The position numbers were made by a program, and so were the translations under genes. A stretch of 64,000 nucleotides of DNA, taken from NCBI GenBank assembly GCA_013414795.1, contig CP058732.1, forward strand, positions 670,501-734,500. Reading direction: 5' to 3'. Below are positions 26,460 to 35,521 of the stretch, piece by piece. The notes under the pieces are model-generated. The model was not told where the DNA came from, made no database searches, and saw only the letters and a list, made by a program, of their open reading frames with translations. This stretch comes from Candidatus Kapaibacterium sp. GTDB lineage: Bacteria > Bacteroidota > Ignavibacteria > Kapaibacteriales > UBA2268. The stretch's first letter is position 1, and each line of letters opens with the position of its first letter.

Positions 26460-26822
26460 CTGGGTTGACCAATTTTTTAAATAATAAAATCAAAGAAATT
26501 ACAATCTTTCAAGCAAAATAATTACACGAAACTTTTCTCAAAGTCGAAAAATTCAAATTTTTACTGGTTTTTATCAAATCATAGACAATATCTTCCAATT
26601 TTGTCAATTTGTCAGCAGAATTTCAGACACAGTGTCAATTTTACAGCAAAAAAGACAATTTGTCAGACCGAAACAAGAAATTTCAAATTTTTAGCGACAG
26701 ACTTTCAGAAAAACTGAAATTTTGTCATACAACAAACAATTGGCACGCTTTTTCAATATTATAAAGTGCTTTTGATTTTGAATTATGTTAAACAAGTATG
26801 TTGAACAAAAAAGGAGGGTGCT
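26460..26822 (+). promoter_or_regulatory. Upstream region of the heat-shock block with GACA/TGTC sites and a sigma-54-like element
   Basis: This 363-base gap holds no convincing gene. Between 26584 and 26726 there are eight GACA or TGTC half-sites. Two pair as exact inverted repeats with the form GACA-N3-TGTC: 26626-26636 (GACACAGTGTC) and 26654-26664 (GACAATTTGTC). A longer hairpin-like repeat TTTCAG-AAAAA-CTGAAA lies at about 26703-26719. Just downstream, TGGCACG at 26741-26747 matches the -24 box of sigma-54 promoters fully, with a weaker -12 box (TTCAA, 26752-26756) at the right distance. A GGAGGG ribosome site precedes the hsp20 ATG. No CIRCE element is present. Confidence 0.55.
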
Positions 26823-27266
26823 ATGGCAATCGTAAGATTTGATCCATTCCGAGGCTTTGAAACTCTTGCTCGCAGAATGAGCGAAATGTTCGAGGAATTT
26901 GAAAGAGGAATTACCGTTACGCCAAGCGACTTCTCCCCAAGAGTTGACATATCCGAGGATGAGAAACATCTTTACGTAACAGTTGAACTTCCCGGCGTTA
27001 GCAAAGAAGATGTTAAAGTATCGATTAATGACGACAACATCCTTGTAATCAAAGGGGAGAAGAAACGCGAATTCAAGACCGAGGACAAAGAACGAAATTT
27101 CATACGTGTCGAGCGAAGTTACGGCTCGTTCCAAAGATCGTTTATGTTGCCAGACAATGTCAAGAAAGATAATGTTAGTGCCAAGTATGAAAATGGTGTT
27201 CTAACGATTACGCTCGAAAAAGTTGAACCCGAACCACCAAAACAAATTGAAATACCAATTAGTTAA
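26823..27266 (+). CDS. Small heat-shock protein, Hsp20/alpha-crystallin family
   Basis: A 147-residue ATP-independent holdase chaperone. The alpha-crystallin domain spans about residues 40-140: VDISEDEKHLYVTVELPGVSKEDV, then the KGEKKRE loop, RSYGSFQRSF, and the closing YENGVLTITLEK strand. The C-terminal IEIPI is the usual I-x-I anchor for oligomerisation. It starts the block hsp20-hsp20-dnaK. A hairpin follows its stop after four bases and may separate or stabilise messages. The second Hsp20 is a clear paralogue. Confidence 0.95.
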   Translation: MAIVRFDPFRGFETLARRMSEMFEEFERGITVTPSDFSPRVDISEDEKHLYVTVELPGVSKEDVKVSINDDNILVIKGEKKREFKTEDKERNFIRVERSYGSFQRSFMLPDNVKKDNVSAKYENGVLTITLEKVEPEPPKQIEIPIS

Positions 27267-27270
27267 TCGA

Positions 27271-27292
27271 GTTCCTGCCTTCGGGCAGGAAC
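27271..27292 (+). terminator. UUCG-loop hairpin between the two hsp20 genes
   Basis: A perfect nine-base stem GTTCCTGCC / GGCAGGAAC closed by a TTCG tetraloop. Only a weak T-tract follows, so it may be a leaky terminator or a transcript-stabilising element that sets different levels of the two Hsp20 proteins. Confidence 0.6.
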
Positions 27293-27327
27293 CAATTTTA
27301 TGTTTAACCAAAAAATAGGAGGTAAAT

Positions 27328-27765
27328 ATGAGAATGCGAAGATTCAATCCTTTCTGGGAAATGGAAAATATGATTCGAAATATGTCGAATTTGATAAATT
27401 CGACAATCGAAAAGGAAAGCGAAATCACAACCGATTTCACTCCCAGCGTCGATATTTGGGAAGATGATGTAAATTACTATTTCGAATTTGAACTTCCCGG
27501 CGTGCGTAAAGAAGACATCAAATTGACAATCAACGATGACAATGTTTTGATTGTCAGCGGCGAAAAAAAGGTCGACCAAACTCTCGAAAACAAAACTTGC
27601 TGCCGAAGCGAAAGAACTTATGGACATTTCCACCGTGCATTTCAACTGCCCGATGACATAAACTCGACCAAAGTTAAAGCCAAATTTGAAAATGGCGTTT
27701 TACAAGTTTCAGTTGCAAAATCCGAAGTTAAACAGCCGAAAGAGAAACTTGTTGAAGTTCAATAA
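27328..27765 (+). CDS. Small heat-shock protein, Hsp20/alpha-crystallin family (second copy)
   Basis: A 145-residue paralogue of the preceding gene, with the same order of features: VDIWEDDVNYYFEFELPGVRKEDI, SGEKKVDQTLE, RTYGHFHRAFQLP and FENGVLQVSV. It differs in carrying an adjacent cysteine pair (KTCCRSERTYG) before the core strand and in lacking the I-x-I ending, so it may form different oligomers. A strong GGAGG site precedes the ATG. It ends before a strong terminator, so dnaK probably has its own promoter. Confidence 0.94.
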   Translation: MRMRRFNPFWEMENMIRNMSNLINSTIEKESEITTDFTPSVDIWEDDVNYYFEFELPGVRKEDIKLTINDDNVLIVSGEKKVDQTLENKTCCRSERTYGHFHRAFQLPDDINSTKVKAKFENGVLQVSVAKSEVKQPKEKLVEVQ

Positions 27766-27802
27766 TTGTAATATTGTAATAAGTCAAGCGTCTTTTCAAA
27801 TC

Positions 27803-27846
27803 AAAATGATAGCAGAAGTGTCCCGCACACTTTTGCTATCATTTTT
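27803..27846 (+). terminator. Rho-independent terminator after the second hsp20 gene
   Basis: A long stem, AATGATAGCAGAAGTGT paired with ACACTTTTGCTATCATT (one G-T pair), closed by CCCG and followed by TTT. It separates the hsp20 genes from dnaK. Confidence 0.88.
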
Positions 27847-27890
27847 GAATACGAAAATGAAAGTTTTGTTAAATAAATAAGGAGGTTTCT

Positions 27891-29807
27891 ATGGGAAAAA
27901 TAATAGGTATTGATCTTGGAACAACAAATTCCGTTGTTGCTGTGATGGAGGGAAGCACCCCCGTTGTTATAGCAAACAGCGAAGGTAGCCGAACAACTCC
28001 ATCAGTCGTTGCATTCACTAAAACTGGCGAACGGCTTGTTGGCCAAGCGGCTAAGCGACAAGCAATCACCAATCCAACGAATACAGTCTATTCAATCAAA
28101 CGCTTTATGGGACGCCGTCCCGAAGAAGTTGTCGAAGAAATGAAGATGGTTCCTTACAAAGTAGTTCCTTCGCCAGACGGAAATTCTGTCCGAGTTGACA
28201 TAAATGGTCGACTTTACTCTCCGCCAGAAATATCAGCAATGATTTTGCAGAAAATGAAGCAAACAGCCGAAGATTATCTTGGACAGAAAGTAACCGATGC
28301 TGTAATTACTGTACCAGCATACTTTAACGACGCTCAAAGGCAAGCCACAAAAGATGCTGGCGAAATTGCTGGTCTGAACGTTCGAAGAATTATCAACGAA
28401 CCAACCGCAGCCGCTTTGGCTTACGGTTTGGATAAACGAGGCAAAAACTTAACCGTGGCGGTTTACGACCTTGGCGGCGGTACTTTCGATATTTCCATAC
28501 TCGAAATTGGCGAAGGCGTGTTCGAAGTTAAATCTACAAATGGTGACACACACCTTGGCGGCGACAATTTCGACCAACGATTGATTGATTACATTGCTGA
28601 CGAATTTATGAAGCAAGAAGGAATTGATTTACGCAAGGACCCGATGGCTTTGCAAAGATTGCGAGAAGCCGCCGAAAAAGCCAAATGTGAACTTTCTCAA
28701 CTTTTGCAAACTGAAATCAACTTGCCATTTATTACCGCAACTGCCGACGGTCCAAAGCATTTGAATATGACAATCACACGCGCTAAATTCGAAAGTTTAT
28801 GTATGGATTTGTTCGAAAAAACTCTTGGTCCAGTCGAACAAGCGCTCCGAGACGCTAAAGTCACACCCGCTCAAATAGACGAGGTAATTCTTGTTGGCGG
28901 TTCAACCCGTATACCAAAGATACAAGAACTTGTACGAAACTTCTTCGGCAAAGAACCATCGAAAGGCGTTAATCCCGACGAAGTTGTTGCTGTTGGTGCT
29001 GCAATTCAAGGTGCTGTGCTTGCTGGCGAAGTGCAAGACGTTCTCCTTCTCGATGTTACACCACTTAGCCTCGGAGTCGAAACTCTTGGAGGCGTTATGA
29101 CTGTTATGATTCCAGCAAATACAACAATACCAACACGTAAAACCGAAATCTTTTCGACCGCAACAGATAATCAGACATCTGTTGAAATCCACGTTCTACA
29201 AGGCGAGCGTCCATTGGCAAAGGATAACCGCTCCCTTGGTCGCTTCCATCTTGACGGAATTCCACCCGCACCGCGAGGAGTCCCGCAAATTGAAGTGACT
29301 TTTGACATCGATGCAAACGGAATACTCCACGTTTCGGCAAAAGACAAAGCAACAGGGAAAGAACAGAATATTCGCATCGAGGCTTCCAGCGGTTTGAGCA
29401 AAGACGAAATCGAAAGAATGAAACGCGAAGCACAAATGCACGCAGAAGAAGACCGACGCAGAAAAGAAGAAATCGATTTGAAGAACCAAGCCGACAATCT
29501 TGTCTATTCTACCGACAAGCAGTTGAAAGAACTTGGGGATAGACTTCCCCCAGAGAACAAGAATAAAATTCAATCTGCTCGCGATAGATTGGACAAAGCA
29601 ATCAAAGAAAACAATATGGCAGAAATTCGCTCGGCTATGGATGCATTGAACCAAGCCTGGAGCGAAGCATCAACAAAGATTTACCAACAGGCTGGTGCGG
29701 GGGCAACCGCAGGGGGTAGTACAAGCCAAAGCACTAATGGTAAATCCCAAGACCAAGGCAAATCTAACGTCGAGGAAGCCGATTTCACAGTGGTCGACGA
29801 TAAATAA
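27891..29807 (+). CDS. dnaK: Chaperone DnaK (Hsp70)
   Basis: The 638-residue ATP-dependent chaperone. The N-terminal ATPase domain has [15 protein letters not shown] (phosphate 1), [32 protein letters not shown] (phosphate 2) and [14 protein letters not shown]. The substrate domain begins after the [17 protein letters not shown] linker, and a helical lid and disordered tail end the protein. Length and motifs are normal. GGAGG precedes the ATG. It is separated from the hsp20 genes by a terminator and followed by another. No grpE or dnaJ lies beside it. Confidence 0.98.
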   Translation: MGKIIGIDLGTTNSVVAVMEGSTPVVIANSEGSRTTPSVVAFTKTGERLVGQAAKRQAITNPTNTVYSIKRFMGRRPEEVVEEMKMVPYKVVPSPDGNSVRVDINGRLYSPPEISAMILQKMKQTAEDYLGQKVTDAVITVPAYFNDAQRQATKDAGEIAGLNVRRIINEPTAAALAYGLDKRGKNLTVAVYDLGGGTFDISILEIGEGVFEVKSTNGDTHLGGDNFDQRLIDYIADEFMKQEGIDLRKDPMALQRLREAAEKAKCELSQLLQTEINLPFITATADGPKHLNMTITRAKFESLCMDLFEKTLGPVEQALRDAKVTPAQIDEVILVGGSTRIPKIQELVRNFFGKEPSKGVNPDEVVAVGAAIQGAVLAGEVQDVLLLDVTPLSLGVETLGGVMTVMIPANTTIPTRKTEIFSTATDNQTSVEIHVLQGERPLAKDNRSLGRFHLDGIPPAPRGVPQIEVTFDIDANGILHVSAKDKATGKEQNIRIEASSGLSKDEIERMKREAQMHAEEDRRRKEEIDLKNQADNLVYSTDKQLKELGDRLPPENKNKIQSARDRLDKAIKENNMAEIRSAMDALNQAWSEASTKIYQQAGAGATAGGSTSQSTNGKSQDQGKSNVEEADFTVVDDK

Positions 29808-29832
29808 TACTCGAATAAAGATAATTATCACT

Positions 29833-29857
29833 GGGCGAACGAAAGTTCGCCCTTTTT
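29833..29857 (+). terminator. Rho-independent terminator after dnaK
   Basis: A perfect stem GGGCGAAC / GTTCGCCC with a GAAA tetraloop, followed by TTTTT. Confidence 0.95.
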
Positions 29858-29901
29858 ACTTTGTAATTCCTTTGTTTAGAACAGATTTTCAATTCTGAAA
29901 C

Positions 29902-29936
29902 AAAAAGGGGCTGAACTTAGTTAATCGTTCAGCCCC
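29902..29936 (-). terminator. Rho-independent terminator for the S1 gene (minus strand)
   Basis: A ten-base stem GGGGCTGAAC / GTTCAGCCCC with a ten-base loop. On the minus strand it is followed by TTTTTG, so it ends the S1-protein transcript that converges on dnaK. Confidence 0.92.
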
Positions 29937-29959
29937 GATTTAATTAAAATATTTTTAAA

Positions 29960-31453
29960 CTATTTTTTAAGCGATTTTAATAGATTTTCTTTCTCTTGGT
30001 CAGAGAGCATATCCATAATTGAAATACCAGAACTCAATGGCTTGGTTTCGTAGGTTTTTGGATTAGGTTGCCGCTTTGGATTTTCTTGTCTTGGGTTTTC
30101 TTCTTCCTCTTCAACAAGCCCAAGAATTACAGATTCCTCTTCGGGTACAATTTCTGCAATGTATACTTTTATTTTATCCCCTTGTTTTAAAGGAATTTTG
30201 TTCCCTTTCAAGATTTTCTTCATCTTACTGCGTGGTAGGAAACCATCCAACTCTGGTGAGATAGAAACCACACAACCTTGTGCAACTACTTGGATGACTT
30301 TTCCTTCGTAAATTGAGTGTAGAGGATATTTCTCGTGTAAAGTAGGCCAAGGATTTTCTTGCAATCTTTTCATACTCAAAGAAATGGTCTTCTTCTCGGC
30401 ATTAAAAGCAGTTACTACAACTTCAATCTTATCGCCAACTTTTAACACTTCGTTTGGCCGTCTCAATCGCTTCGTCCAGGAAATTTCAGATGTCCGCAAC
30501 AATCCCTCTACCATTGGTTCAAGTTCAACAAAAGCACCAAAGTCGACAATTCGTCGGACAATTCCAGTGTGCTTGGTGCCAACGCCATATTTTTCTTCGG
30601 TTGCAGGCCAAGTAGATGCATCTATAAGTTCTTTTCGACTTAATCCAATTCTTTTATTTTCTTTATCAACTTCAATGATAACTGCCTTTAAGGTATCGCC
30701 AATCTTGAAGTGTTCTTTCAAGTTGTCAATTCGGTATGGAGCAATACGAGAGATATGGATTAAACCTTCCGCCCCACCAATATCTATAAATACACCAAAA
30801 CTTGCAACAGAACTGACTTTTCCTTCTACAATTTGACCAACTTTTAAGTTGTTCCAAAATTCTTCTTCCAGAAGTTTCTTTCTACTGACTATTACAGCCA
30901 TACTTCCTTCGTCGTACTCTTGAATTTCGTGCACCATAACAAGCAAGTTCTTTCCAACAACTTCCATCAATTCTTCGTCGGTCGGAGACTGCCTTAAATG
31001 GAAATGGGATGCTGGCAAGAAAAGAGGCGCCTCTTTGTAGAACACTCGCAAACCACCACGCACTCGTGCATAAACATTCACCTCAATTGGCTTGTTTTCT
31101 TGGAATGCAGCCTTTACTTCGGCAAAGGCTTGCATCAAGCGCGCTCTTTTGTTGCGTCGTTGTTCCCTTTGAAGTGCAGTTTCTTGTTGCGGTTGTGACA
31201 AAACTGTTTCCGATTGAGCACTTTCAGTCTGCGATACAACTTGGGAACCACCGCTAACTGCTTGGGATGCTTCATCAACTAATTGTTGTTCCCCACTCAC
31301 TTGCTGTTCAATTGGAGCAGTTTGCTCGGAAGTTACTTGAACTTGCTCTTGCGTTTGTTGCTCATTTGATGCTTGTACATCAACTGTTTGGCTTTGTGCT
31401 TCGAGATTTGTGTTTTGTTCAACTTGCGAAGCGATTGGATTATTCTCGTTCAT
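29960..31453 (-). CDS. rpsA: Ribosomal protein S1 family, four S1 domains with a Gln-rich N-terminal tail
   Basis: A 497-residue RNA-binding protein. Residues 1 to about 105 are low-complexity and rich in Q, E, S and V, unlike ordinary S1. Four S1 repeats follow: the first is degenerate (INVYARVRGGLRV-like), the second has EGKVSSVASFGVFIDIGGAEGLIHIS, the third TGIVRRIVDFGAFVELEPMVEGLL and the fourth EGKVIQVVAQGCVVSI. S1 brings mRNA to the small ribosomal subunit. The usual protein in relatives has about six repeats, so this is a short form or a paralogue. The C-terminus is basic and Pro/Asn-rich. Confidence 0.85.
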   Translation of the reverse strand: MNENNPIASQVEQNTNLEAQSQTVDVQASNEQQTQEQVQVTSEQTAPIEQQVSGEQQLVDEASQAVSGGSQVVSQTESAQSETVLSQPQQETALQREQRRNKRARLMQAFAEVKAAFQENKPIEVNVYARVRGGLRVFYKEAPLFLPASHFHLRQSPTDEELMEVVGKNLLVMVHEIQEYDEGSMAVIVSRKKLLEEEFWNNLKVGQIVEGKVSSVASFGVFIDIGGAEGLIHISRIAPYRIDNLKEHFKIGDTLKAVIIEVDKENKRIGLSRKELIDASTWPATEEKYGVGTKHTGIVRRIVDFGAFVELEPMVEGLLRTSEISWTKRLRRPNEVLKVGDKIEVVVTAFNAEKKTISLSMKRLQENPWPTLHEKYPLHSIYEGKVIQVVAQGCVVSISPELDGFLPRSKMKKILKGNKIPLKQGDKIKVYIAEIVPEEESVILGLVEEEEENPRQENPKRQPNPKTYETKPLSSGISIMDMLSDQEKENLLKSLKK

Positions 31454-31623
31454 TTACCCACCTAATTCTAAAAGCTTAATACATATTGATTTAAAAATAA
31501 AATGCAAAATTAGTAAAAAAATCAATTGAAAAAACAAAATTTATTTCATCTTTAGTTTTTTTAATATTCTTACTCGCAATATTTTTTTGTTCTTTCCAAG
31601 TTTTTCAAGTTTAATGCTTATTT

Positions 31624-31651
31624 TGAAAAAAAGGGACACAAAGCGTGTCCC
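31624..31651 (-). terminator. Terminator of the flagellar operon (minus strand)
   Basis: A seven-base stem GGGACAC / GTGTCCC (extended by AA/TT) with an AAAGC loop, about 20 bases after the flgE stop on the minus strand and followed there by seven or more T residues. Confidence 0.92.
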
Positions 31652-31671
31652 TTATATTTAAATCAAATCGC

Positions 31672-32994
31672 TTATCGTTTCAAGTTATTAGTTTCTGCAA
31701 GCATAGTATCGGAAATTGTAATTGTCCGAGCCGCTGCTTCGAATGCACGTTGAGTGGTAATCATATTAGTGAACTCTTCTGTAAGATCAACGTTCGATTG
31801 TTCGAGCGCCCCAGAATATATTCTATTCGAGGCAAAAGTCTCGCCAGCAGTTCCAATCAAAGGCAAACCACTATCGGGACCAACAGAAAACATATTGTTC
31901 CCTTCGCGAACCAAAGCCGAGGGGTTGGCAAAACGGGCAAGTGCAACCTGACCCATAAGTTCTGTTCTTCCGTTTGAAAACGAACCCCAGATTTTTCCAG
32001 CATCATCGACGCTTAAATCTAGTAGTTCTCCATAAGTGTAGCCATCTTGATATTGGAAACTCACAGTGTTTGCTCCTGCAAATTGGGTAATCCCTTGTAG
32101 TAAATTGTTTGCTGGGGCAAGTTCAACATTAATATCCTTGGGTGTAGTTGCGTCAAACACGTTCTGACCCAAAGCAGTATTTAAATCATTCGCTGTAATT
32201 GAAAGTGTTGTCGGTGTGTTTATTGTCCCATCGGAATTAAATGTAATAGTTGTAGCACCAATCGTTAAAGCATTGCCATCGATTTGGGCAGAAACCGACC
32301 ATTCGTTAGGGTTAGCTGTTTTAGTGAATGTGAATGAAAGAGTATGGGCAGTACCGTTGTTATCATAAATCGTTAAACTTGTCAATGCAGTTTCATTTTC
32401 CGCCGACTCCGCATTTAGATTTCCGCTCAATCTTATGTTTTCAGTTTGTTTTGGTGGCGTGGTTGTGGTAATTGGAATTTGCAAATTGTTCAATGTTTTG
32501 TTCAAAGAACTAACCCCAGAGGTATCGTAGACAATAAAACCATTTGCGTCGCGAATTACGTTATATCCTTGAAGAATCGCACCAGTTGTTGGGTCAATTA
32601 AATAGCCTTCGCTATCGCGAATGATTGGCGCTGAACGTGAGAAATATTGTCTTCCATTAAATTGATAGATAAAAAATCCATCTCCTTGGATAGCCATATC
32701 AAGCGGTCGTCCAGTCGACTCGATAACACCTTGCGAAAGATCGGGTGAGATGGAACCTATACGAACGCCGAGTCCATATTGAAGAGGATTATTCCCGCCG
32801 CTACCTCTTCCCCCAACAACATTGGAGGCACGCCCACGCGTAACGATTTGATTGAATTGGTCGACAAAATTCACTCGCGAGGCTTTGTAGCCAGTCGTGT
32901 TAATATTTGCGATGTTATTTGCAATAACATCGAACCTTCGCTGATGGCTACGAAGTGAACTTGTTCCAATTGATAATGATCTTGAAATTCCCAT
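31672..32994 (-). CDS. flgE: Flagellar hook protein FlgE
   Basis: The 440-residue subunit of the flagellar hook, exported by the flagellar secretion system. The N-terminal rod/hook motif (SIGTSSLRSHQRRFDVIANNIANINTTGYK) is the FlgB/C/E/F/G signature. The C-terminal FTNMITTQRAFEAAARTITISDTML helix forms the other half of the coiled core. The middle (about residues 150-330) is a variable surface domain. A GGAGGAGC site precedes the ATG. It is last in the operon, after flgD, which caps the hook during assembly. Confidence 0.96.
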   Translation of the reverse strand: MGISRSLSIGTSSLRSHQRRFDVIANNIANINTTGYKASRVNFVDQFNQIVTRGRASNVVGGRGSGGNNPLQYGLGVRIGSISPDLSQGVIESTGRPLDMAIQGDGFFIYQFNGRQYFSRSAPIIRDSEGYLIDPTTGAILQGYNVIRDANGFIVYDTSGVSSLNKTLNNLQIPITTTTPPKQTENIRLSGNLNAESAENETALTSLTIYDNNGTAHTLSFTFTKTANPNEWSVSAQIDGNALTIGATTITFNSDGTINTPTTLSITANDLNTALGQNVFDATTPKDINVELAPANNLLQGITQFAGANTVSFQYQDGYTYGELLDLSVDDAGKIWGSFSNGRTELMGQVALARFANPSALVREGNNMFSVGPDSGLPLIGTAGETFASNRIYSGALEQSNVDLTEEFTNMITTQRAFEAAARTITISDTMLAETNNLKR

Positions 32995-33048
32995 TGCTCC
33001 TCCTTTTGTTTAAATTACTTTAAAAAAGTTTCAATCTTGTTAAAAACT

Positions 33049-33096
33049 GGGTCGGAGCTTCCTGCCATCGGGCGAGGTCCGGCTCCATTATGACCC
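33049..33096 (-). repeat. Compound hairpin between the TIGR02530-type gene and flgE
   Basis: An imperfect double stem: GGGTC-GGAGC pairs with GGCTCC...GACCC, and an inner CCTGCC/GGCGAGG stem closes on ATCG. It overlaps the last codons of the upstream gene. The inner part resembles the hairpin at 27271-27292 (TCCTGCC, TCGGGC, AGG). It may modulate flgE expression relative to the upstream genes. Confidence 0.45.
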
Positions 33097-33471
33097 AAAC
33101 ACCACACTATCAATATTCGTTATAACTTTTTCTTCCAGTTTCTCATTTGAAAACACTGTAATTACAGTTCGATTTGGAATTGATACCAAAAATGATTTGT
33201 CGGGAAAAACCACCAAACTTTCGCGCCCACCCTTCATTTGAACATTTGTAATGGCTTTCTGCAATTTTTCCAAATCATCTGGTGTAATATCGATTTCCCG
33301 ACTTGTCAATCTGGCTTTTGCGTGTGCTGAAAATTTGATATTGTTTAACTCTGCTTCGAAAAGTTCCTGAAATCCCGTTTTCGCTTTCGATACAGATGGA
33401 ATTGATGTCTTTTTTAGGGCATCAACACCACCAATTGGTACAAAAGGCAGACGAACTCCATCGATTTCCAT
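33088..33471 (-). CDS. Flagellar operon protein, TIGR02530 type
   Basis: A 127-residue protein with the family core IKFSAHAKARLTSREIDITPDDLEKL, a VQMKGGRESLVVFPDKSFLVS strand pair and SIPNRTVITVF near the end. The family is known only from flagellar operons, next to flgD and flgE, as here; its mechanism is unknown. The ATG at 33471 has a GAGG site five bases upstream and avoids overlap with flgD, so I prefer it to an earlier start at 33501. Confidence 0.85.
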   Translation of the reverse strand: MEIDGVRLPFVPIGGVDALKKTSIPSVSKAKTGFQELFEAELNNIKFSAHAKARLTSREIDITPDDLEKLQKAITNVQMKGGRESLVVFPDKSFLVSIPNRTVITVFSNEKLEEKVITNIDSVVFGS

Positions 33472-33478
33472 CTTTGCC

Positions 33479-34165
33479 TCACACCCTTGTTTTAACTTCA
33501 ATTAAGTTTTTCAAAGGGACTTCCATACCGTCGACAACCAGCATCGTTCCTTCTGGCTTGAATCTAATCGCTTCGATTTTCCCAGTATAATATGTCGTAG
33601 CGTTGAATGTACTTCCATTATAATTCGAGATAACGATTTGCACTGAATATTCCCCTGGGGGAACCTTATTGCCATTGCTATCTTTTCCATCCCAAGAAAG
33701 TGTGTGTTCGCCACCAGTTAAAAAATCTCCGCTAAGTTGAATTCGGCGAATCTCTCTTCCATTCAAATCTTTGATAACCGCTTCGCCACTTTGGACATTT
33801 GAACTTAGAGAGAATCCAATTTGAGGTTCATTTTCCCCAGTGAATTGGATTCTATTCGAATATACCGAAGCATATTCTCCAAGCATTGCACTCATTGCGG
33901 TTCCTTGCAAAGCCTGTGTAAGCGATTCGAACATACTGTTTTGGTTTTCCAACACGCTTCGAATGTTTGTCAGTTGTTCGAGTTGCGAAAATTGAGCAAG
34001 TTGTGTTGCAAATTCCATATTATCGATTGGTTTCATTGGATTCTGCGACTTCAATTGCATCACGAGCAACTTCAAAAATTCATCCTTCCCGATGTTGCTC
34101 TCCTTGACAGGATTTGAATTTGGGGTATTCGACAACCCCGCCGTTGAATTAATGCTGGTTACCAT
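33479..34165 (-). CDS. flgD: Flagellar hook capping protein FlgD
   Basis: A 228-residue scaffold for hook assembly. The N-terminal segment IGKDEFLKLLVMQLKSQNPMKPIDNMEFATQLAQFSQLEQL is the conserved FlgD export/capping region. The C-terminal half is the FlgD Ig-like and Tudor-like fold (GGEHTLSWDGKDSNGNKVPPGEYSVQIV). The start overlaps the end of fliK by 17 bases, indicating coupling. Confidence 0.95.
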   Translation of the reverse strand: MVTSINSTAGLSNTPNSNPVKESNIGKDEFLKLLVMQLKSQNPMKPIDNMEFATQLAQFSQLEQLTNIRSVLENQNSMFESLTQALQGTAMSAMLGEYASVYSNRIQFTGENEPQIGFSLSSNVQSGEAVIKDLNGREIRRIQLSGDFLTGGEHTLSWDGKDSNGNKVPPGEYSVQIVISNYNGSTFNATTYYTGKIEAIRFKPEGTMLVVDGMEVPLKNLIEVKTRV

Positions 34166-35477
34166 TGTTTAACCATAAATAATTTTCAAAACTTTCATTT
34201 TTAGTTTTCAACCTGGTAAAGGAATTAAGAAATTCCCTTCGTAAATTTTCATCTTGCTGTCTATTGTTACCTCTTGCAAAATTCCATTCACTTGCACCCT
34301 TTTCCTCATTTTGATAATTGAATACAAGACTATGCTTTTCGAAACCATTGTTGTTTAATTTTTCTTTCAAAATACTTGCTTGGTTTTCAAGTGTGTGCAA
34401 TGTTTCCTTGTTTTCTGCCTTGAACATAATCTCGACTTTATCATTAACAATTGAAATTTCAACAACTACTGTACCAAGCCATTTGGGTTGCAATGAAATT
34501 TCTGCTTTTATTGGAAATTCCTTTGCATTTTGCACTAATGAAACGACTTTCGTTGGCAACTCCAAAAGTCTAATTGAATTGCTTCTTTCTAAAATTGGTT
34601 GATTTTCCACCCCATTACTTCCTTCGCTCTTAATCTGTTGGTTCCCACTAATAACATATGTTTTTGCATCTGTCTTTGCTCCTATTTCCGTCCTCTTTTC
34701 TTCGCCCTTTGTCCACTTCTCTACATTTTCTTGCCTACTTTTCTCTCTTTGTTCAATTTTGGTTACCCCATCTTCGCCATTTTCTCTTTTGCTTTCGATT
34801 TTTCCTACTTTGTTACTATCAATGCCAATTCTCTTTTCCACTTCTTCTTTGCCTTTTATCCAGTCGTACCTTATATTTCCCTTGACTTGTTCAGCTTTTT
34901 CTTTTCTTACTTTACCTTTTTCAACTTCACTGCTTCCTTCTTCGCTCTTCTCTTCTCTACCTACCAATATTACTCTATCCAGTATGCCTTCTTCTAATGG
35001 AAAATGTTCCGCTAATTGATTTCGGCTATTTCCATTCTGTTCTGCCTTGTTAATTCTTATTTTCGCTTCAAGTGCAACTTTGGGTAATTCCTTTGTTTCG
35101 GTTTTCTGTATCTCTGAATTGAGAACAAGGTTTTCATTATTTGAATCAACTCTTGAATTGTTATTCGTTCCTTGTAAAGCATAATCTCTTTTAAGTTTGG
35201 TTCCTAAAATTTCCCTACTTAAATTGTTTCTCTCTTTACTGGGATTTGGTTCGATAAGATTATCCCTATGCATCGATGTTTTTTCGACATCAATGGAATT
35301 GTTCTCTATTGAAAGATTTAAACTTTGCCCAAAAATAGAATGAAGAATTTGGGAGAGCAAATCGCCGAAGTTATCTTCCAGATTTTTGCTCTGGCTTAAA
35401 TTAGCCTTGAAGTCGGATTTTCGACTTCCAATTTGTTGAATATTAGTATCAAATAAATTTAGCATCCTTGCAATCAT
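34149..35477 (-). CDS. fliK: Flagellar hook-length control protein FliK
   Basis: A 442-residue secreted ruler protein. The first 300 residues are low-complexity and rich in K, E, N and S, as expected of the stretched ruler part. The C-terminal domain (about residues 325-400: LQPKWLGTVVVEISIVNDKVEIMF and ILKEKLNNNGFEKHSLVF) is the conserved Flg_hook switch that touches FlhB. An AGGAAG site precedes the ATG. It sits between the MotE-like gene and flgD. Confidence 0.88.
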   Translation of the reverse strand: MIARMLNLFDTNIQQIGSRKSDFKANLSQSKNLEDNFGDLLSQILHSIFGQSLNLSIENNSIDVEKTSMHRDNLIEPNPSKERNNLSREILGTKLKRDYALQGTNNNSRVDSNNENLVLNSEIQKTETKELPKVALEAKIRINKAEQNGNSRNQLAEHFPLEEGILDRVILVGREEKSEEGSSEVEKGKVRKEKAEQVKGNIRYDWIKGKEEVEKRIGIDSNKVGKIESKRENGEDGVTKIEQREKSRQENVEKWTKGEEKRTEIGAKTDAKTYVISGNQQIKSEGSNGVENQPILERSNSIRLLELPTKVVSLVQNAKEFPIKAEISLQPKWLGTVVVEISIVNDKVEIMFKAENKETLHTLENQASILKEKLNNNGFEKHSLVFNYQNEEKGASEWNFARGNNRQQDENLRREFLNSFTRLKTKNESFENYLWLNNGNQH

Positions 35478-35521
35478 TTTGGCTTCCTGCCTAATTAACT
35501 AATTTTAAAGAACTTATATTC

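Noticed and set aside
26703-26719. TTTCAG-AAAAA-CTGAAA inverted repeat as a terminator
   Set aside because: It is upstream of the hsp20 promoter element, has no G/C-rich stem, and fits better as part of the operator array.
34599-34997. A 132-residue plus-strand frame rich in Phe, Leu and Ser opposite fliK
   Set aside because: It is the complement of the Lys/Glu-rich low-complexity part of fliK. The composition explains it, and fliK is supported by its domain and operon position.
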